DNA of 64,000 nt from positions 1 to 64,000 of the forward strand of contig NZ_JAMHIW010000001.1 of the NCBI RefSeq assembly GCF_023896955.1, read 5' to 3'. The first letter of the stretch is position 1, and every line of letters starts with the position of its first letter. The DNA comes from Micromonospora sp. RHAY321. GTDB lineage: Bacteria > Actinomycetota > Actinomycetes > Mycobacteriales > Micromonosporaceae. Below are positions 52,924-61,739 of this stretch, piece after piece. Below the pieces are notes generated by a model, which was given only the letters and a program-made list of their open reading frames with translations, searched no databases and was not told the origin of the DNA. The translations under genes were made by a program, and so were the position numbers.

Positions 52924-53691
52924 TCAGGTGCGCTGGGCGATGACGCGGGTGAAGCCGAGGTGACGGCCGGTGTCGGCTCGCAGCATGTTCACTTCCCGGG
53001 GAACGAGCGTGCGGGCGGTGTCGTTGTCGGTCGTCTCCAGGACGGCTTCGCTCCAGATCAGCCAGTCGCGCCACCCGTCCTCCAGGAAGTCGGCGCGTAC
53101 GTCGTCGACCACGCCACTGCGGCTCCACAACTGCTGCCACCAGGCCGGCGAGTGAAAGGTCCAGAAATCCGGTTCCCAGTACGGCGTGAGGTGCTCCGGC
53201 AGCCCGTCGTCGAGTTCCCTGGTCAGCCCCGGCACCACGATGCCGATGTGGCCGCCGGGAGCCAGGAAACGGCTCAGGTACGGCAGGTAACGCGCGTCGG
53301 TGCCGAAGTAGTGGTAGGCGTCGACGCTGACGATGGCGTCAAAGTAGCCGTCAGCGAACGGCAGGTCATGCGCCTCGGCCAGCAGCGGCGTGACGAGCTT
53401 GGCCTGGCCCGCGGCGTCGATCCTGCGCCAGTTCTCGCTGGGATTGATCCAGAGATCGGCGGCGACGACCTGGACGTCGAACTCCTTCGCCAGGAAGATC
53501 GAGGTGATGGCCCTGCCGCATCCAAGGTCGAGCACGCGGGCGCCCGGCGCGAGGTCCAGCTCGGAGCACAGCCATTCGAGCAGCCAGAGGGCACTCGGGC
53601 CCATCCAGTTCTCGATCATCCAATGGGGGTCGTAGCCGGCGCTCCTCGGGAACCGTGGCCGGTCCAGCCGCTGCCTCAGATCGTCGGTCAT
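52924..53691 (-). CDS. SAM-dependent methyltransferase
   Basis: 255 residues of class I methyltransferase: motif I RVLDLGCGRAITSIFLAKEF, motif II LPFADGYFDAIVSVDAYHYFG, post-motif LAPGGHIGIVVPG. Lacks clues to the acceptor; resembles methyltransferase_11-type small-molecule enzymes. ATG at 53691. Convergent with rox; a weak 7-bp stem GAAGCTG/CAGCTTC (52884-52923) lies between them. Confidence 0.88.
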   Translation of the reverse strand: MTDDLRQRLDRPRFPRSAGYDPHWMIENWMGPSALWLLEWLCSELDLAPGARVLDLGCGRAITSIFLAKEFDVQVVAADLWINPSENWRRIDAAGQAKLVTPLLAEAHDLPFADGYFDAIVSVDAYHYFGTDARYLPYLSRFLAPGGHIGIVVPGLTRELDDGLPEHLTPYWEPDFWTFHSPAWWQQLWSRSGVVDDVRADFLEDGWRDWLIWSEAVLETTDNDTARTLVPREVNMLRADTGRHLGFTRVIAQRT

Positions 53692-54071
53692 AGGGGCAGG
53701 ATCGCACCCCCAGCTCGGAGACGTCGATCGATTTGTCGGCCGAGGACCTGCGCCTGCCCCCGGTACGGCGAGGCCGGCCGCACAAGCCGGCACTGCTCAA
53801 CCGGCTGACTCCAGCAAACCCGAATGCCTTACAGGGTCTCGGCTGCGTGACGATCCTCTCGGTTGCAACAGACTGAATCCTTACGCACAAGAACTGTCAT
53901 TATGATGCGCGTCCGGTATGCCCCTTGTGTGGCGGTGATTTATCGAATTATCGTTAACGACAAACCAGTAATGGCTAAACGGCGATGGCTTGATCCCGAG
54001 CGGGGTCCAGCCATCGCCGTTTCCGGGCATGGACGGCCACGACGACCAGTCGACTTCCGACCCGGCCATGA
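53692..54071. other. Non-coding stretch, AT-richer, with one strong hairpin
   Basis: No gene recognised over 380 bp. The part 53870-53976 is strikingly AT-rich for this genome. It runs into the hairpin at 53977-54022 and then into the transposase relic. Short frames here have no starts or motifs. Confidence 0.5.
53977..54022. terminator. Long hairpin, 14-bp outer plus 6-bp inner stem
   Basis: AAACGGCGATGGCT (53977-53990) pairs perfectly with AGCCATCGCCGTTT (54009-54022); inside, GATCCC/GGGGTC pairs (one wobble) around GAGC. A terminal TTTCC follows. It looks like an intrinsic terminator, but no gene ends in front of it. Confidence 0.7.
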
Positions 54072-54660
54072 CCCGACTTCCCGGAGATCAACCAGGCTGA
54101 GCTCATCCGGCACTTCACGTTGACCGGTGCGGACGAGGCGTTCGTGCGTCAGTTCCGTACGGGCCGCAACGTGCTGAGCGTGGCGTCCAGCTGTACACGC
54201 TGCCGTGGCTGGGCTTCGTACCCGACGAGGTCGCCACGGCGCCGGCCGCCGCCGTGGGCCGGCTCGGGATCGCGATGATTGAGCTGTGTGGGTATGGCGA
54301 GCGGCAGCAGACCCGTACGGATCATCTGCGCGAGGTGGCCGGCTACGCCGGTTGGCGGTCGATGGACACTGGCGAGTGGAAGGACCTCGAGCCCTGCGGC
54401 GTCGGCATCACGAGCAGACTGAGCAGATGTGGTGCCTGACCCTGGCCACCAACGCGATCGTCTGCTGGCCAACGGAGTACCACGGCCTCGGCGTGGCCGC
54501 CTTACGCCGGACCGGCCGCGACGTCGACGACGAGGTCCTGGCGCACATCTGGCCACCCACCACGAGACGTGCACTTCTACAGCACCCACTCCCCCGACAT
54601 CGACGGCGAACTCGCCCAACTCGACACCGACGGCTCCCGGCAAATAGCTGACCGTGCCCT
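54072..54660 (+). pseudogene. Decayed, internally deleted Tn3-family transposase (TnpA, DUF4158 type)
   Basis: Translating in pieces gives the N-terminus of a DUF4158-type TnpA: DFPEINQAELIRHFTLTGADEAFVRQFRTG, then after a frameshift near 54180 GVQLYTLPWLGFVPDEVATAP and GYGERQQTRTDHLREVAGYAGWRS up to about 54392. The frame then jumps to the extreme C-terminus: EQTEQMWCLTLATNAIVCWPTEYHGLGVAAL and GRDVDDEVLAHI, and after another frameshift near 54560 VHFYSTHSPDIDGELAQLD. Intact TnpA proteins have nearly 1000 residues, so about 800 including the DDE core are missing. No intact terminal repeats found. Confidence 0.88.
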
Positions 54661-54687
54661 GGCTCAAGGTCTCAGCCGGGGCACGGT
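54651..54687. terminator. Terminator-like hairpin
   Basis: ACCGTGCCCTGGCT (54651-54664) and AGCCGGGGCACGGT (54674-54687) pair over 14 bp with one G-T wobble, 9-nt loop. Lies between the transposase relic and the convergent VOC-like gene. Confidence 0.7.
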
Positions 54688-54705
54688 GTCAGCTGGATGC
54701 GGCAC

Positions 54706-55419
54706 CTAGGACAGCGCTGCCGCAAGGTCGTTAGCGGCCTCATACGCAGTAGCAGCCCGTGTCGCTTCGTCCGCGCTCAAAGCGACACGGTCAACACGGG
54801 CCAGCATCTCGACCACCGTGGCCGGATCGTTCAGGACCAACGCAACCTCAGCGCGGTAGACGAGCACCTCCACCAACGCGACCGGGTCGTCATCTGCCTC
54901 GGGATGGGCCAACGCACTGTCAAGAATTCGAGCCGCCTGCCGGGCGTCCCCTCTGGAGTCGGACTGCACGACGGCGTTCGCCATCGCCTTGCCCAGCCGC
55001 CCAGTCGGCGCCGGCCCGGGGGACGCCGGGGCGTTTTGGAAGACGCGGATCCAGTTGCCGCCCGGATCGATGACGCTGAAGCCGCTCAGCCCGTCGGCGT
55101 TCTTCCGCGCCCGGGGCCGGGTCATCCGCGGCGTCCCGGAGACCAACACCTTGCCGTACGCGGCGCGCATTCCCGCCGCGAAAGCCCGGTACAGCTGCCC
55201 CGTGTCCGTGGTCAGCACGAGACACGAACCGTAGGACTGCGCCGGATCGAACCCCGCGATCTCGAAGAACTGCAGATGTAGATCTTCACGTTGCAACCCC
55301 ACGCACGGGTTGGGCTTGCGCTGCTTGTAAGTGGTGTGGAAACCGAGCACCTCGTAAAAGGCGACGATGTCGTCGATAGACGCGCAGGGCAGCAGGGGAA
55401 CGGTTACCTCGTTGGTCAC
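54706..55419 (-). CDS. VOC-domain protein with C-terminal helical extension
   Basis: 237 residues. Residues 1-125 are a VOC module (VPLLPCASIDDIVAFYEVLGFHTTYKQRKPN, GLSGFSVIDPGGNWIRVFQ), as in bleomycin-resistance-like proteins. Residues 150-237 are helical and TPR-like (DARQAARILDSALAHPEADDDPVALVEVLVYRAEVALVL). GTG at 55419; GTG at 55425 also possible. GC content is lower than average, in keeping with the surrounding transferred patch. Confidence 0.78.
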   Translation of the reverse strand: MTNEVTVPLLPCASIDDIVAFYEVLGFHTTYKQRKPNPCVGLQREDLHLQFFEIAGFDPAQSYGSCLVLTTDTGQLYRAFAAGMRAAYGKVLVSGTPRMTRPRARKNADGLSGFSVIDPGGNWIRVFQNAPASPGPAPTGRLGKAMANAVVQSDSRGDARQAARILDSALAHPEADDDPVALVEVLVYRAEVALVLNDPATVVEMLARVDRVALSADEATRAATAYEAANDLAAALS

Positions 55420-55639
55420 CCGTACTTCGTAGCCGTCGTGAATGGGCACATGCACATGGAAATGACCGATCGTCAGCCAGAGACGACTGAACGGCCGATA
55501 CAACGCAAGCTGCGGTTCGAGCGCTGGCTACGGCGCCGCGCGAACGCGGGCCCGTCAGCAGTCGCACCCGCAACGACCTCGGCCAGCAGATCCAGCGCGC
55601 CGGCGACTTCCTCGCGTGGACGCAGCAAGACGACCTCTG

Positions 55640-55995
55640 TCATCACCCAGCACCGCCGTTTCGGCGACCCGCCAACACCGGTCCCCGAAACCGTCGCCGA
55701 ACTCCTGCTGGCCCTAGGCGACCAGCGCACCAACATGCACACCGCCATCAACCGCGACGCCGGCTGGCTGTTCCACGGCCGCCGAGCAGGCCAACCCCTG
55801 ACCACCCGCACCATCGCCCTTTTCAGCCGCGACCTCGGCATCCCGACGGTCCCCAGCCGCCTCGCCGCGCTGCGCCAGCTCGTGCTCCAAGCCCCGGCAC
55901 CCGTCATCGCCCAAGCCCTCGGCTCACCACACCACCCAACGGCACCACACCGCCGCTGGTGGCACTGGAACCGTTACGCAGCCGACGACAGCTGA
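55640..55995 (+). pseudogene. Integrase relic (C-terminal part of an actinobacterial tyrosine-recombinase-like protein)
   Basis: Reads RFGDPPTPVPETVAELLLALGDQ, RTNMHTAINRDAGWLFHGRRAGQPLTTRT, LGIPTVPSRLAALRQLVLQAPAPVIAQALG, WNRYAADDS, the tail of a common actinobacterial integrase-like family. Between about 55924 and 55968 the frame is shifted and restored: reading one base over gives HHTTQRHHTAAGG, the expected link to TWNRYA. The N-terminal DNA-binding and catalytic parts are missing. Confidence 0.75.
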
Positions 55996-56057
55996 CCAGA
56001 CCGGCAGCCGCTGAACGTTGTCGAGGCGGACGGACAGCGATCAATTACCGTGCCAGC

Positions 56058-56726
56058 ATGCAGCGACTGGCGTTGTTCGACCTGGACAACACACTCATCG
56101 ATCGGCAGGCGGCGTTTCACGCATGGGCCGAAGAGTTCGTGACCGATCTTGGACTCGACGACAAGGCCCTGACCTGGCTGATCTTCGCCGACGCACACAC
56201 GTCCGGCCCCAGAGGCCCCTTCTTCGCCGCAGTCCGTAACGAATTCGATCTCACGCAACCCCCCGAGGATCTCTGGCAGCAATACCGCCGACGCATGCCC
56301 GAACTGGTCTCCTGCCGAGCCGAGAACCTCGCCGCTCTCCGACAGTTGCGCTCGGCAGGCTGGCGCATCGGGATCGTGACCAACGGCATGACCGACAACC
56401 AGAAGGGGAAGATCCAACGAACGGGGTTGGACGCCCTGACAGACGCCTGGTGCATCTCCGATGAGGTGGGCATCCGCAAGCCCGACCCGGCAATCTTCCA
56501 GATCATCGCTCAACGATGCGGAACCTCCACGGAGCACGGCGGGTGGATGATCGGCGACGACCTGACTCTCGACATCGCCGGCGGTCACGGAGCAGGCCTA
56601 CACACGATCTGGCTGCACCCCACCCGATCGCCCCACAAGTTCGTGGACCCACCGCCAGACTTCACCACGGCCACCGTGACCGACGCCGTCCAGATACTCC
56701 TGACTCACGACGGCCTTACACCCTGA
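56058..56726 (+). CDS. HAD-family hydrolase (phosphatase)
   Basis: 222 residues. Motif I LFDLDNTLIDR with nucleophile Asp, motif II IVTNG, motif III Lys in IRKPDPAIF, motif IV MIGDDLTLDIAGG. Helical cap of subfamily I. ATG at 56058 directly before motif I. Hydrolyses a small phosphorylated metabolite, identity unknown. Confidence 0.93.
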   Translation: MQRLALFDLDNTLIDRQAAFHAWAEEFVTDLGLDDKALTWLIFADAHTSGPRGPFFAAVRNEFDLTQPPEDLWQQYRRRMPELVSCRAENLAALRQLRSAGWRIGIVTNGMTDNQKGKIQRTGLDALTDAWCISDEVGIRKPDPAIFQIIAQRCGTSTEHGGWMIGDDLTLDIAGGHGAGLHTIWLHPTRSPHKFVDPPPDFTTATVTDAVQILLTHDGLTP

Positions 56727-56937
56727 CACCGCAGGCACGCACCGATGATCACCGGGCGTGACGATCAAGACCGAACTGGGCCGAATACGCGACGTCCGAT
56801 TACCGCACCCTGCCAGTCGGGCGGGCCTCGGGGCGAGCGCGCCTGGCCGCACGTCCAGGGATTCCGCCTTTTTCACCGGCCGCCCGTCCAGCCTCGCCTC
56901 GATTCCCAAACTGTGGTGGACGCTCGGTTCCGGTTGC

Positions 56938-58158
56938 TCAGTTCGCGGAGTGGGCGTTGACGTACGCCGGCTCGGTGGTCGATGCCTGCGACCGGCTGGC
57001 GCGCAACATGGGCGCGGTCACCGCGGCGATCACGCAGAAGATCAGCGGAAGCAGGAACGCGTGATTGAGCCGCGTGACGTGGGTGAGCGCGCCGATGACG
57101 GCCGGCCCGGCCAGCATGCCGAGGTAGCCGAGCCCGGCGACCCGGGAGACGTTGGTGGCCGCCGCGGCGGGATCGGTGTGCCCGGCCGCGCTGAACAGCT
57201 GCGGAATCGTGCCCGCCAAACCGGCCCCGAACAGAGTCCACCCGGCCAGCGCCACGGGAATCGACGGGGACCAGACGACCAGCACCAGCGCCGACGCGGC
57301 CAGTGCGGAGCCCCACCGCAGCACGGCAACCGGGCCGAAACGGGCGGCGATGCGGTCGATGAGCAGCCGCCCGACGGTCATCGCGGTCGCGAATGCGCCG
57401 TAGGCCAGCGCCGCGGTGGCCGGCTGCGCGTCCAGCACGTCGCGCATGGCCAGCACGCTCCAGTCGGCCGCTGCGCCCTCGCTGAGCATGAGCATCAGAG
57501 CCAGCGCGGCCAGGATCCAGATCCGCGGCGGGGTCGACCGCCAGCTTGGCTTGACCGAAGCCACGTCAGCACCGGGTGCGGTGCTCTGCGGCTTGGCGAG
57601 CAGCCCTGGGAAGGAGCCCGCGGCGATGACCAGAGAGAGGACGCTGACGGCGGTCAACGTGGTGGCGGGGCTCCAACCCCAGCTCAGAGTACGAGCCGCC
57701 AACAGGGACGCGAGCACCCCGCCGAGGGAGAACAGTGCGTGGAACGCCGACATGACCGGACGCCGGTAGCCAGCCTCCACCTGCACGGCGTGCGCGTTCA
57801 TGCTGACGTCCAGGCAACCGTTGCCCAGCCCGAGCACCAGCAGGGCGGCCCCCAGTGCCCAGCCGTTGGTCGACAGGCCGGGCAGCACCAGCGCGGCGCT
57901 GAGGAACAGCGCGCTCAGCGGGACCACCCGCCGGGCGCCGAAGCGGTCGGTCAGTGGGCCGGCGATCTGCATGCCGATGAACGCGCCGCCGCCGAGCACA
58001 AGCAGCAGCGAGCCGAGGGTGGCGTGGCTGATGCCGGATCGGTGCTCGATCGCCGGGATGTGCACCACCCAGATTCCCAGCACGAAGCCGTTCAGCGCGA
58101 AGTACAGGAAGGTGGCGGCCCGAGCGGCTCGCAGGTCTTTGGACACGTCAGCGAACAT
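56938..58158 (-). CDS. MFS transporter
   Basis: About 406 residues, 12 membrane segments. FALNGFVLGIWVVHIPAIEHRSGISHATLGSLLL is the N-terminal pattern of the YbjJ/FucP-like MFS group; LTDRFGARRVV is motif A and LGNGCLDVSMNAHAV the central loop. ATG at 58158. Divergent from a DeoR regulator with repeated ATGTTC boxes between, so probably a sugar-type transporter under its control. Confidence 0.88.
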   Translation of the reverse strand: MFADVSKDLRAARAATFLYFALNGFVLGIWVVHIPAIEHRSGISHATLGSLLLVLGGGAFIGMQIAGPLTDRFGARRVVPLSALFLSAALVLPGLSTNGWALGAALLVLGLGNGCLDVSMNAHAVQVEAGYRRPVMSAFHALFSLGGVLASLLAARTLSWGWSPATTLTAVSVLSLVIAAGSFPGLLAKPQSTAPGADVASVKPSWRSTPPRIWILAALALMLMLSEGAAADWSVLAMRDVLDAQPATAALAYGAFATAMTVGRLLIDRIAARFGPVAVLRWGSALAASALVLVVWSPSIPVALAGWTLFGAGLAGTIPQLFSAAGHTDPAAAATNVSRVAGLGYLGMLAGPAVIGALTHVTRLNHAFLLPLIFCVIAAVTAPMLRASRSQASTTEPAYVNAHSAN

Positions 58159-58210
58159 AGCAAACAGATTTGATGTTCGTAAGGTTGCAAGTCGGGCGGG
58201 GGTGATGTTC
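58153..58210. promoter_or_regulatory. ATGTTC repeats between MFS and DeoR genes
   Basis: GAACAT (58153-58158) and ATGTTC (58173-58178) form an inverted repeat with 14-nt spacer, and TGATGTTC recurs at 58203-58210. CAAA-CAGA-TTTG (58161-58172) lies inside. Such spaced repeats fit DeoR-type binding. Confidence 0.6.
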
Positions 58211-58211
58211 A

Positions 58212-58979
58212 ATGGCCGTCATGACGACGACCGCTGATCGACACCGCCACATCGTCGATGCCGTACATCAGGCCGGGCAGATCAGCGTCGCCCGACTGGC
58301 GGAGCTGACGGGAACGTCGGAGATGACGGTGCGCCGGGACCTGGACCAGCTGGCCGAGCAAGGCGTGCTCGAGCGCTACCGCGGCGGTGCGCGCAGTCTG
58401 GTGCTGCGTGGGCAGGAGCCGCCGTTCGCCGTGCGCGCCCATGAGGAGCGCGAAGCCAAGCAGCGCATCGCGGCCGCGGTAGTGGAGATGCTCGCCGACG
58501 GTGAGGCTGTCGTGCTCGACAGCGGCACCACCTGCCTCGAGGTCGCCCGCTTGATGACCGCACGCCGGCTGACGGTCATGCCGATGTCGCTGCACGCCGC
58601 GAACGTCCTGACGGGTGCACCGCAGCTGAGGTTGCTGTTGCCCGGCGGCGAACCGCGCTCCGGCGAGCTTGCCCTCATCGGTCCCCTTGCGCAGGCATCT
58701 CTGCAAGCCCTGCGTTTCGACACCGCGATCATCGGCTGCTGCGGGCTGAACGCCGCCGGGCTGACCGCCTACGATCTGGACGACGCGGCGATCAAACGCG
58801 CGATGATCGCCTCCGCCCACCGAGTCATCGCAGTCGCTGAACCAGCGAAGTTCGCCCGCACCGCGCTGGCCCACGTCGCACCGGTGTCCGCACTGAGCAT
58901 GGTGATCACCACCGACGAGGCATCGCAGGACGATCTGACCAATCTGACCGCCGCCGGCACGATCGTGCGTACGGCATGA
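58212..58979 (+). CDS. DeoR/GlpR-family transcriptional regulator
   Basis: 255 residues. N-terminal HTH QISVARLAELTGTSEMTVRRDLDQLAEQGVLERYRGGA, then the DeoR sugar-phosphate sensor domain (VLDSGTTCLEVARLM, FDTAIIGCCGLNAAGLTAYDLDDAAIKRAMI). ATG at 58212 (58221 also possible). Stop overlaps the HAD start by four bases. Confidence 0.93.
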   Translation: MAVMTTTADRHRHIVDAVHQAGQISVARLAELTGTSEMTVRRDLDQLAEQGVLERYRGGARSLVLRGQEPPFAVRAHEEREAKQRIAAAVVEMLADGEAVVLDSGTTCLEVARLMTARRLTVMPMSLHAANVLTGAPQLRLLLPGGEPRSGELALIGPLAQASLQALRFDTAIIGCCGLNAAGLTAYDLDDAAIKRAMIASAHRVIAVAEPAKFARTALAHVAPVSALSMVITTDEASQDDLTNLTAAGTIVRTA

Positions 58980-59647
58980 GTACCACCCCGGCCGCCGTGC
59001 TGTTCGACCTGTTCGGTGTCATCGCCCGCAACCAGCCTCCGGCAGCCCGGGACGCGCTCACCACGCTCGCCGGCGTCACTGCCCCCACGTTCTGGGACGC
59101 CTACTGGAAACACCGCGCCGCCTACGACCGCGCTGATGTCACCGCCACCACCTACTGGCATCGCGTCGCCGCAACCCTGAACGTCAGCTTCGACGAGGAT
59201 CGCACCGCCGCGTTGATCGTCGCGGACATCGGGAGCTGGAGCACCGTCGACGACGACATGGTCAGCCTGATCGACCACCTCGCAGCATCAGGACCGCGCC
59301 TCGGGCTGCTGTCCAACATCCCCGAAGAACTCGCCGCGCACTACGAACTGCACCACGGCCGCTGGCTGCGCCACTTCGACGTCGTCGCGTTCTCCAGCCG
59401 CACCGGCCGGGCCAAGCCCGACCCCGCCGCCTACCGCTGGTGCTGCCAGGCACTCGGTCTCGCCCCCGAGACCGTCCTGTTCATCGATGACCACGCCGAG
59501 AACGTCCATGCCGCAGCCCGATTGGGGATGCGAACGCACCTGTTCACCAGCCGAGACGAAGCCGCACGAGCTATCTCCGGCACGTCGCCGCGTGCGCCGG
59601 CCAACAAGCACAGGCCAGAGACCGCACGTGGTGGCCGGGCTGGATGA
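58976..59647 (+). CDS. HAD-family hydrolase
   Basis: 223 residues. Motif I VLFDLFGVI (DxxGV variant in which the second Asp is replaced by Phe-Gly), motif II LLSNIP, motif III GRAKPDPAAY, motif IV LFIDDHAENV. ATGA overlap with the DeoR gene, so it is probably the phosphatase for the sugar phosphate the regulator senses; that link is inference. Confidence 0.9.
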   Translation: MSTTPAAVLFDLFGVIARNQPPAARDALTTLAGVTAPTFWDAYWKHRAAYDRADVTATTYWHRVAATLNVSFDEDRTAALIVADIGSWSTVDDDMVSLIDHLAASGPRLGLLSNIPEELAAHYELHHGRWLRHFDVVAFSSRTGRAKPDPAAYRWCCQALGLAPETVLFIDDHAENVHAAARLGMRTHLFTSRDEAARAISGTSPRAPANKHRPETARGGRAG

Positions 59648-59773
59648 GCGGCGACCGGCGTGCACGAGTGCGGCGAGCATGGTCAGCGCGTCGTACACGA
59701 CGGGCTCGGCGAGGATGTCGCCGTCTGCGAGTCGATCAGCTTCCGAGCTGTCTTCGAGCCGGTCGCCGGATCG

Positions 59774-60457
59774 TCAGTTCTCCGATTGCGGGGGGCGAGG
59801 CGCGAACCGGCGGGTGAACGGGACCTGGTAGAGACCGGCGCTGGTGACGGCGTAGAACAGCGGCAGCACGACGAAGATCACCAGACCGGCGAGCGGCGCG
59901 ACCAGGTACCCGATGAGGCCTGCGGCGGCATAGAGGATGACCCCGACGAGCGCCCGCACCCGCTCGGTGGGGAAATGCCGCTCACTCACCTCCGCCACGA
60001 GCAGGTCCTTGCGCCGAGCCAGGTAGTGGAAGAACGCCAGCCAGCTCGCGCAGAGTAGCGCGCCGATCAGTGCGTAGAAGGCGACGGCCACACGTTGGTC
60101 CTGCTGGTCGTGCTCTTGGAGTGCGTGCGAGACGACCGCGGTCGGGAACGGCAGCAGCGCGGTGGTGAACAGGACGAGGAGGTTCACCCAGTGCAGGCCC
60201 CGATCACTCTCCTTGACGCGATTGAATGCGCCCTTGTGGTTCAGCCAGACGATGGCCACGTAGGTGTACGAGGCGAGATAGGCGAGGTAACTCGGCCACT
60301 GCTCCAGCAACCCGAACAGCAGGCGACCGGGCGGCACGTCCGGCACCCGGAGATCCAGCACGAGCAGCGTGATGATGATGGCGAAAACTGCGTCACTGAA
60401 CGCTACGGCACGGCTGTTGTCCGACCGGATGCCGATGTCGTTGGTCGGCCTGCTCAT
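59774..60457 (-). CDS. TMEM175-family (DUF1211) cation channel protein
   Basis: 227 residues, six membrane helices. SRAVAFSDAVFAIIITLLVLDL carries the R-x3-FSD-x-VFAI signature of bacterial TMEM175 potassium-type channels. Bacterial members are tetramers with one such repeat. ATG at 60457. The 126 bp between it and the previous gene hold nothing recognisable. Confidence 0.92.
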   Translation of the reverse strand: MSRPTNDIGIRSDNSRAVAFSDAVFAIIITLLVLDLRVPDVPPGRLLFGLLEQWPSYLAYLASYTYVAIVWLNHKGAFNRVKESDRGLHWVNLLVLFTTALLPFPTAVVSHALQEHDQQDQRVAVAFYALIGALLCASWLAFFHYLARRKDLLVAEVSERHFPTERVRALVGVILYAAAGLIGYLVAPLAGLVIFVVLPLFYAVTSAGLYQVPFTRRFAPRPPQSEN

Positions 60458-60489
60458 GGCCGTGGCTACCCGCCGACACCCGCGCTAAT

Positions 60490-60510
60490 CGGCTCCTCGT
60501 AACGGAGCCG
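60490..60510. other. Small hairpin in a 268-bp gap
   Basis: CGGCTCC (60490-60496) and GGAGCCG (60504-60510) pair with a 7-nt loop. The gap 60458-60725 otherwise contains only a start-less frame (LWLFGIRKRTKPGYPETAERLTKAAQ) that may be a gene remnant of unknown origin. Confidence 0.4.
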
Positions 60511-60725
60511 CTGCGCAGCAATCGCCGCGCTCGAGCTCTGGCTGTTCGGCATCCGCAAGCGCACCAAGCCCGGCTACCCGGAGACCGCCGAGCGGCTGAC
60601 GAAGGCCGCTCAGCGCCTGTTTGTCGATGTTTGCCGCTCATCACCGGACCGGATGGCACCCTGGGCACGTGGACTGGGCAGGGAGCTGAGAAAGGCGGCA
60701 TCGGGATCACGGTGAACGACCTCTG

Positions 60726-61736
60726 ATGCGTACCGCGTTGATCGTTGTAGCCGCGCTGGCGACGGCCGTGGTCGTGGACCTGATCTCCGGCATGGTGGTC
60801 CGCCGGGTAGCTCGCGGCCGTTACAGGTGGCTCCTGGAACCGCTGCGGCACGCCTGCCGCCGCCCGGCGGCCGCGGTCCTGCTGGTCGCAGCGCTGTACT
60901 ACGCGCTGCCACCCGAACCGGCAGGGTGGCCGCGTCACCTGCGGCACGCCATCCTGCTGATCCTGATCGCCGCCAGTGCATGGCTGGTGAACAGGACGTT
61001 GAGCGTGGTCGAAGTGGTCTCGTTCAGCAAGCTGCCGAGCGACTTGGTCACCAGCCGGCGCATCCGGCGGGCCCGGACCCAGATCCGCCCCGTGCGGCGG
61101 CTCACCGTCGCCGTGGTGACGATCGTCGCGATCAGCCTGATCCTGATCACGTTCCGGCCGGTACGCGTCTTCGGCATCTCCATGCTGACGTCGGCGGGAG
61201 TGGTCGGCGCAGTGATCGGCCTGTCCGCCCGAACCGCACTCGGCAACGCGTTCGCCGGCGTCCAGGTCGCCTTCGCCGACGGGCTGCACGTCGGCGACGT
61301 GCTGGTGGTGGACGGCGAATGGGGCCGGGTCGAGGAGGTGAAGCTGACCAACGTGGTGATCCGGCTCTGGGACGACCGGAATCTGATCCTGCCGACCACA
61401 TACTTCACCGAGCGGCCGTTCCAGAACTGGACCCGGAACGAGTCCCGGGTGGTCGGCAAGATCCAGATGCATGTCGACCACACCGCCGAGCTGGACGACC
61501 TGCGCCGGGAGGCGCGCCGCCTGGTTGAGTCCTCACCGCTGTGGGATCGCGGCCAGTGGGTGCTCCAGATGGTCGACTCCACCCCGCAGACGGTGGTCAT
61601 CCAGGTGCAGGCCTCGGCGGCCGACGGTGCCAGCGCCTGGGACCTGCGCTGCGACCTACGCGAGGGACTGATCCGGTACCTGCGCGAACAGCACCCCCAG
61701 TGGCTGCCCCGCACCCGCAACCAGTACCAGCCCTGA
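60726..61736 (+). CDS. MscS-family mechanosensitive channel
   Basis: 336 residues. Three or four membrane helices, then the MscS core TSAGVVGAVIGLSARTALGNAFAGVQVAFADGL (pore helix and gate), beta domain VGDVLVVDGEWGRVEEVKLTNVVIRLWDDRNLILPTTYF. ATG at 60726. Releases solutes on membrane tension. Confidence 0.93.
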   Translation: MRTALIVVAALATAVVVDLISGMVVRRVARGRYRWLLEPLRHACRRPAAAVLLVAALYYALPPEPAGWPRHLRHAILLILIAASAWLVNRTLSVVEVVSFSKLPSDLVTSRRIRRARTQIRPVRRLTVAVVTIVAISLILITFRPVRVFGISMLTSAGVVGAVIGLSARTALGNAFAGVQVAFADGLHVGDVLVVDGEWGRVEEVKLTNVVIRLWDDRNLILPTTYFTERPFQNWTRNESRVVGKIQMHVDHTAELDDLRREARRLVESSPLWDRGQWVLQMVDSTPQTVVIQVQASAADGASAWDLRCDLREGLIRYLREQHPQWLPRTRNQYQP

Positions 61737-61739
61737 CCG

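Noticed and set aside
53700..53860. Peptide-like frame with RRGRPHKPALLNRL after the methyltransferase
   Set aside because: Open but start-less and without a recognisable family; might be a remnant, not supportable.
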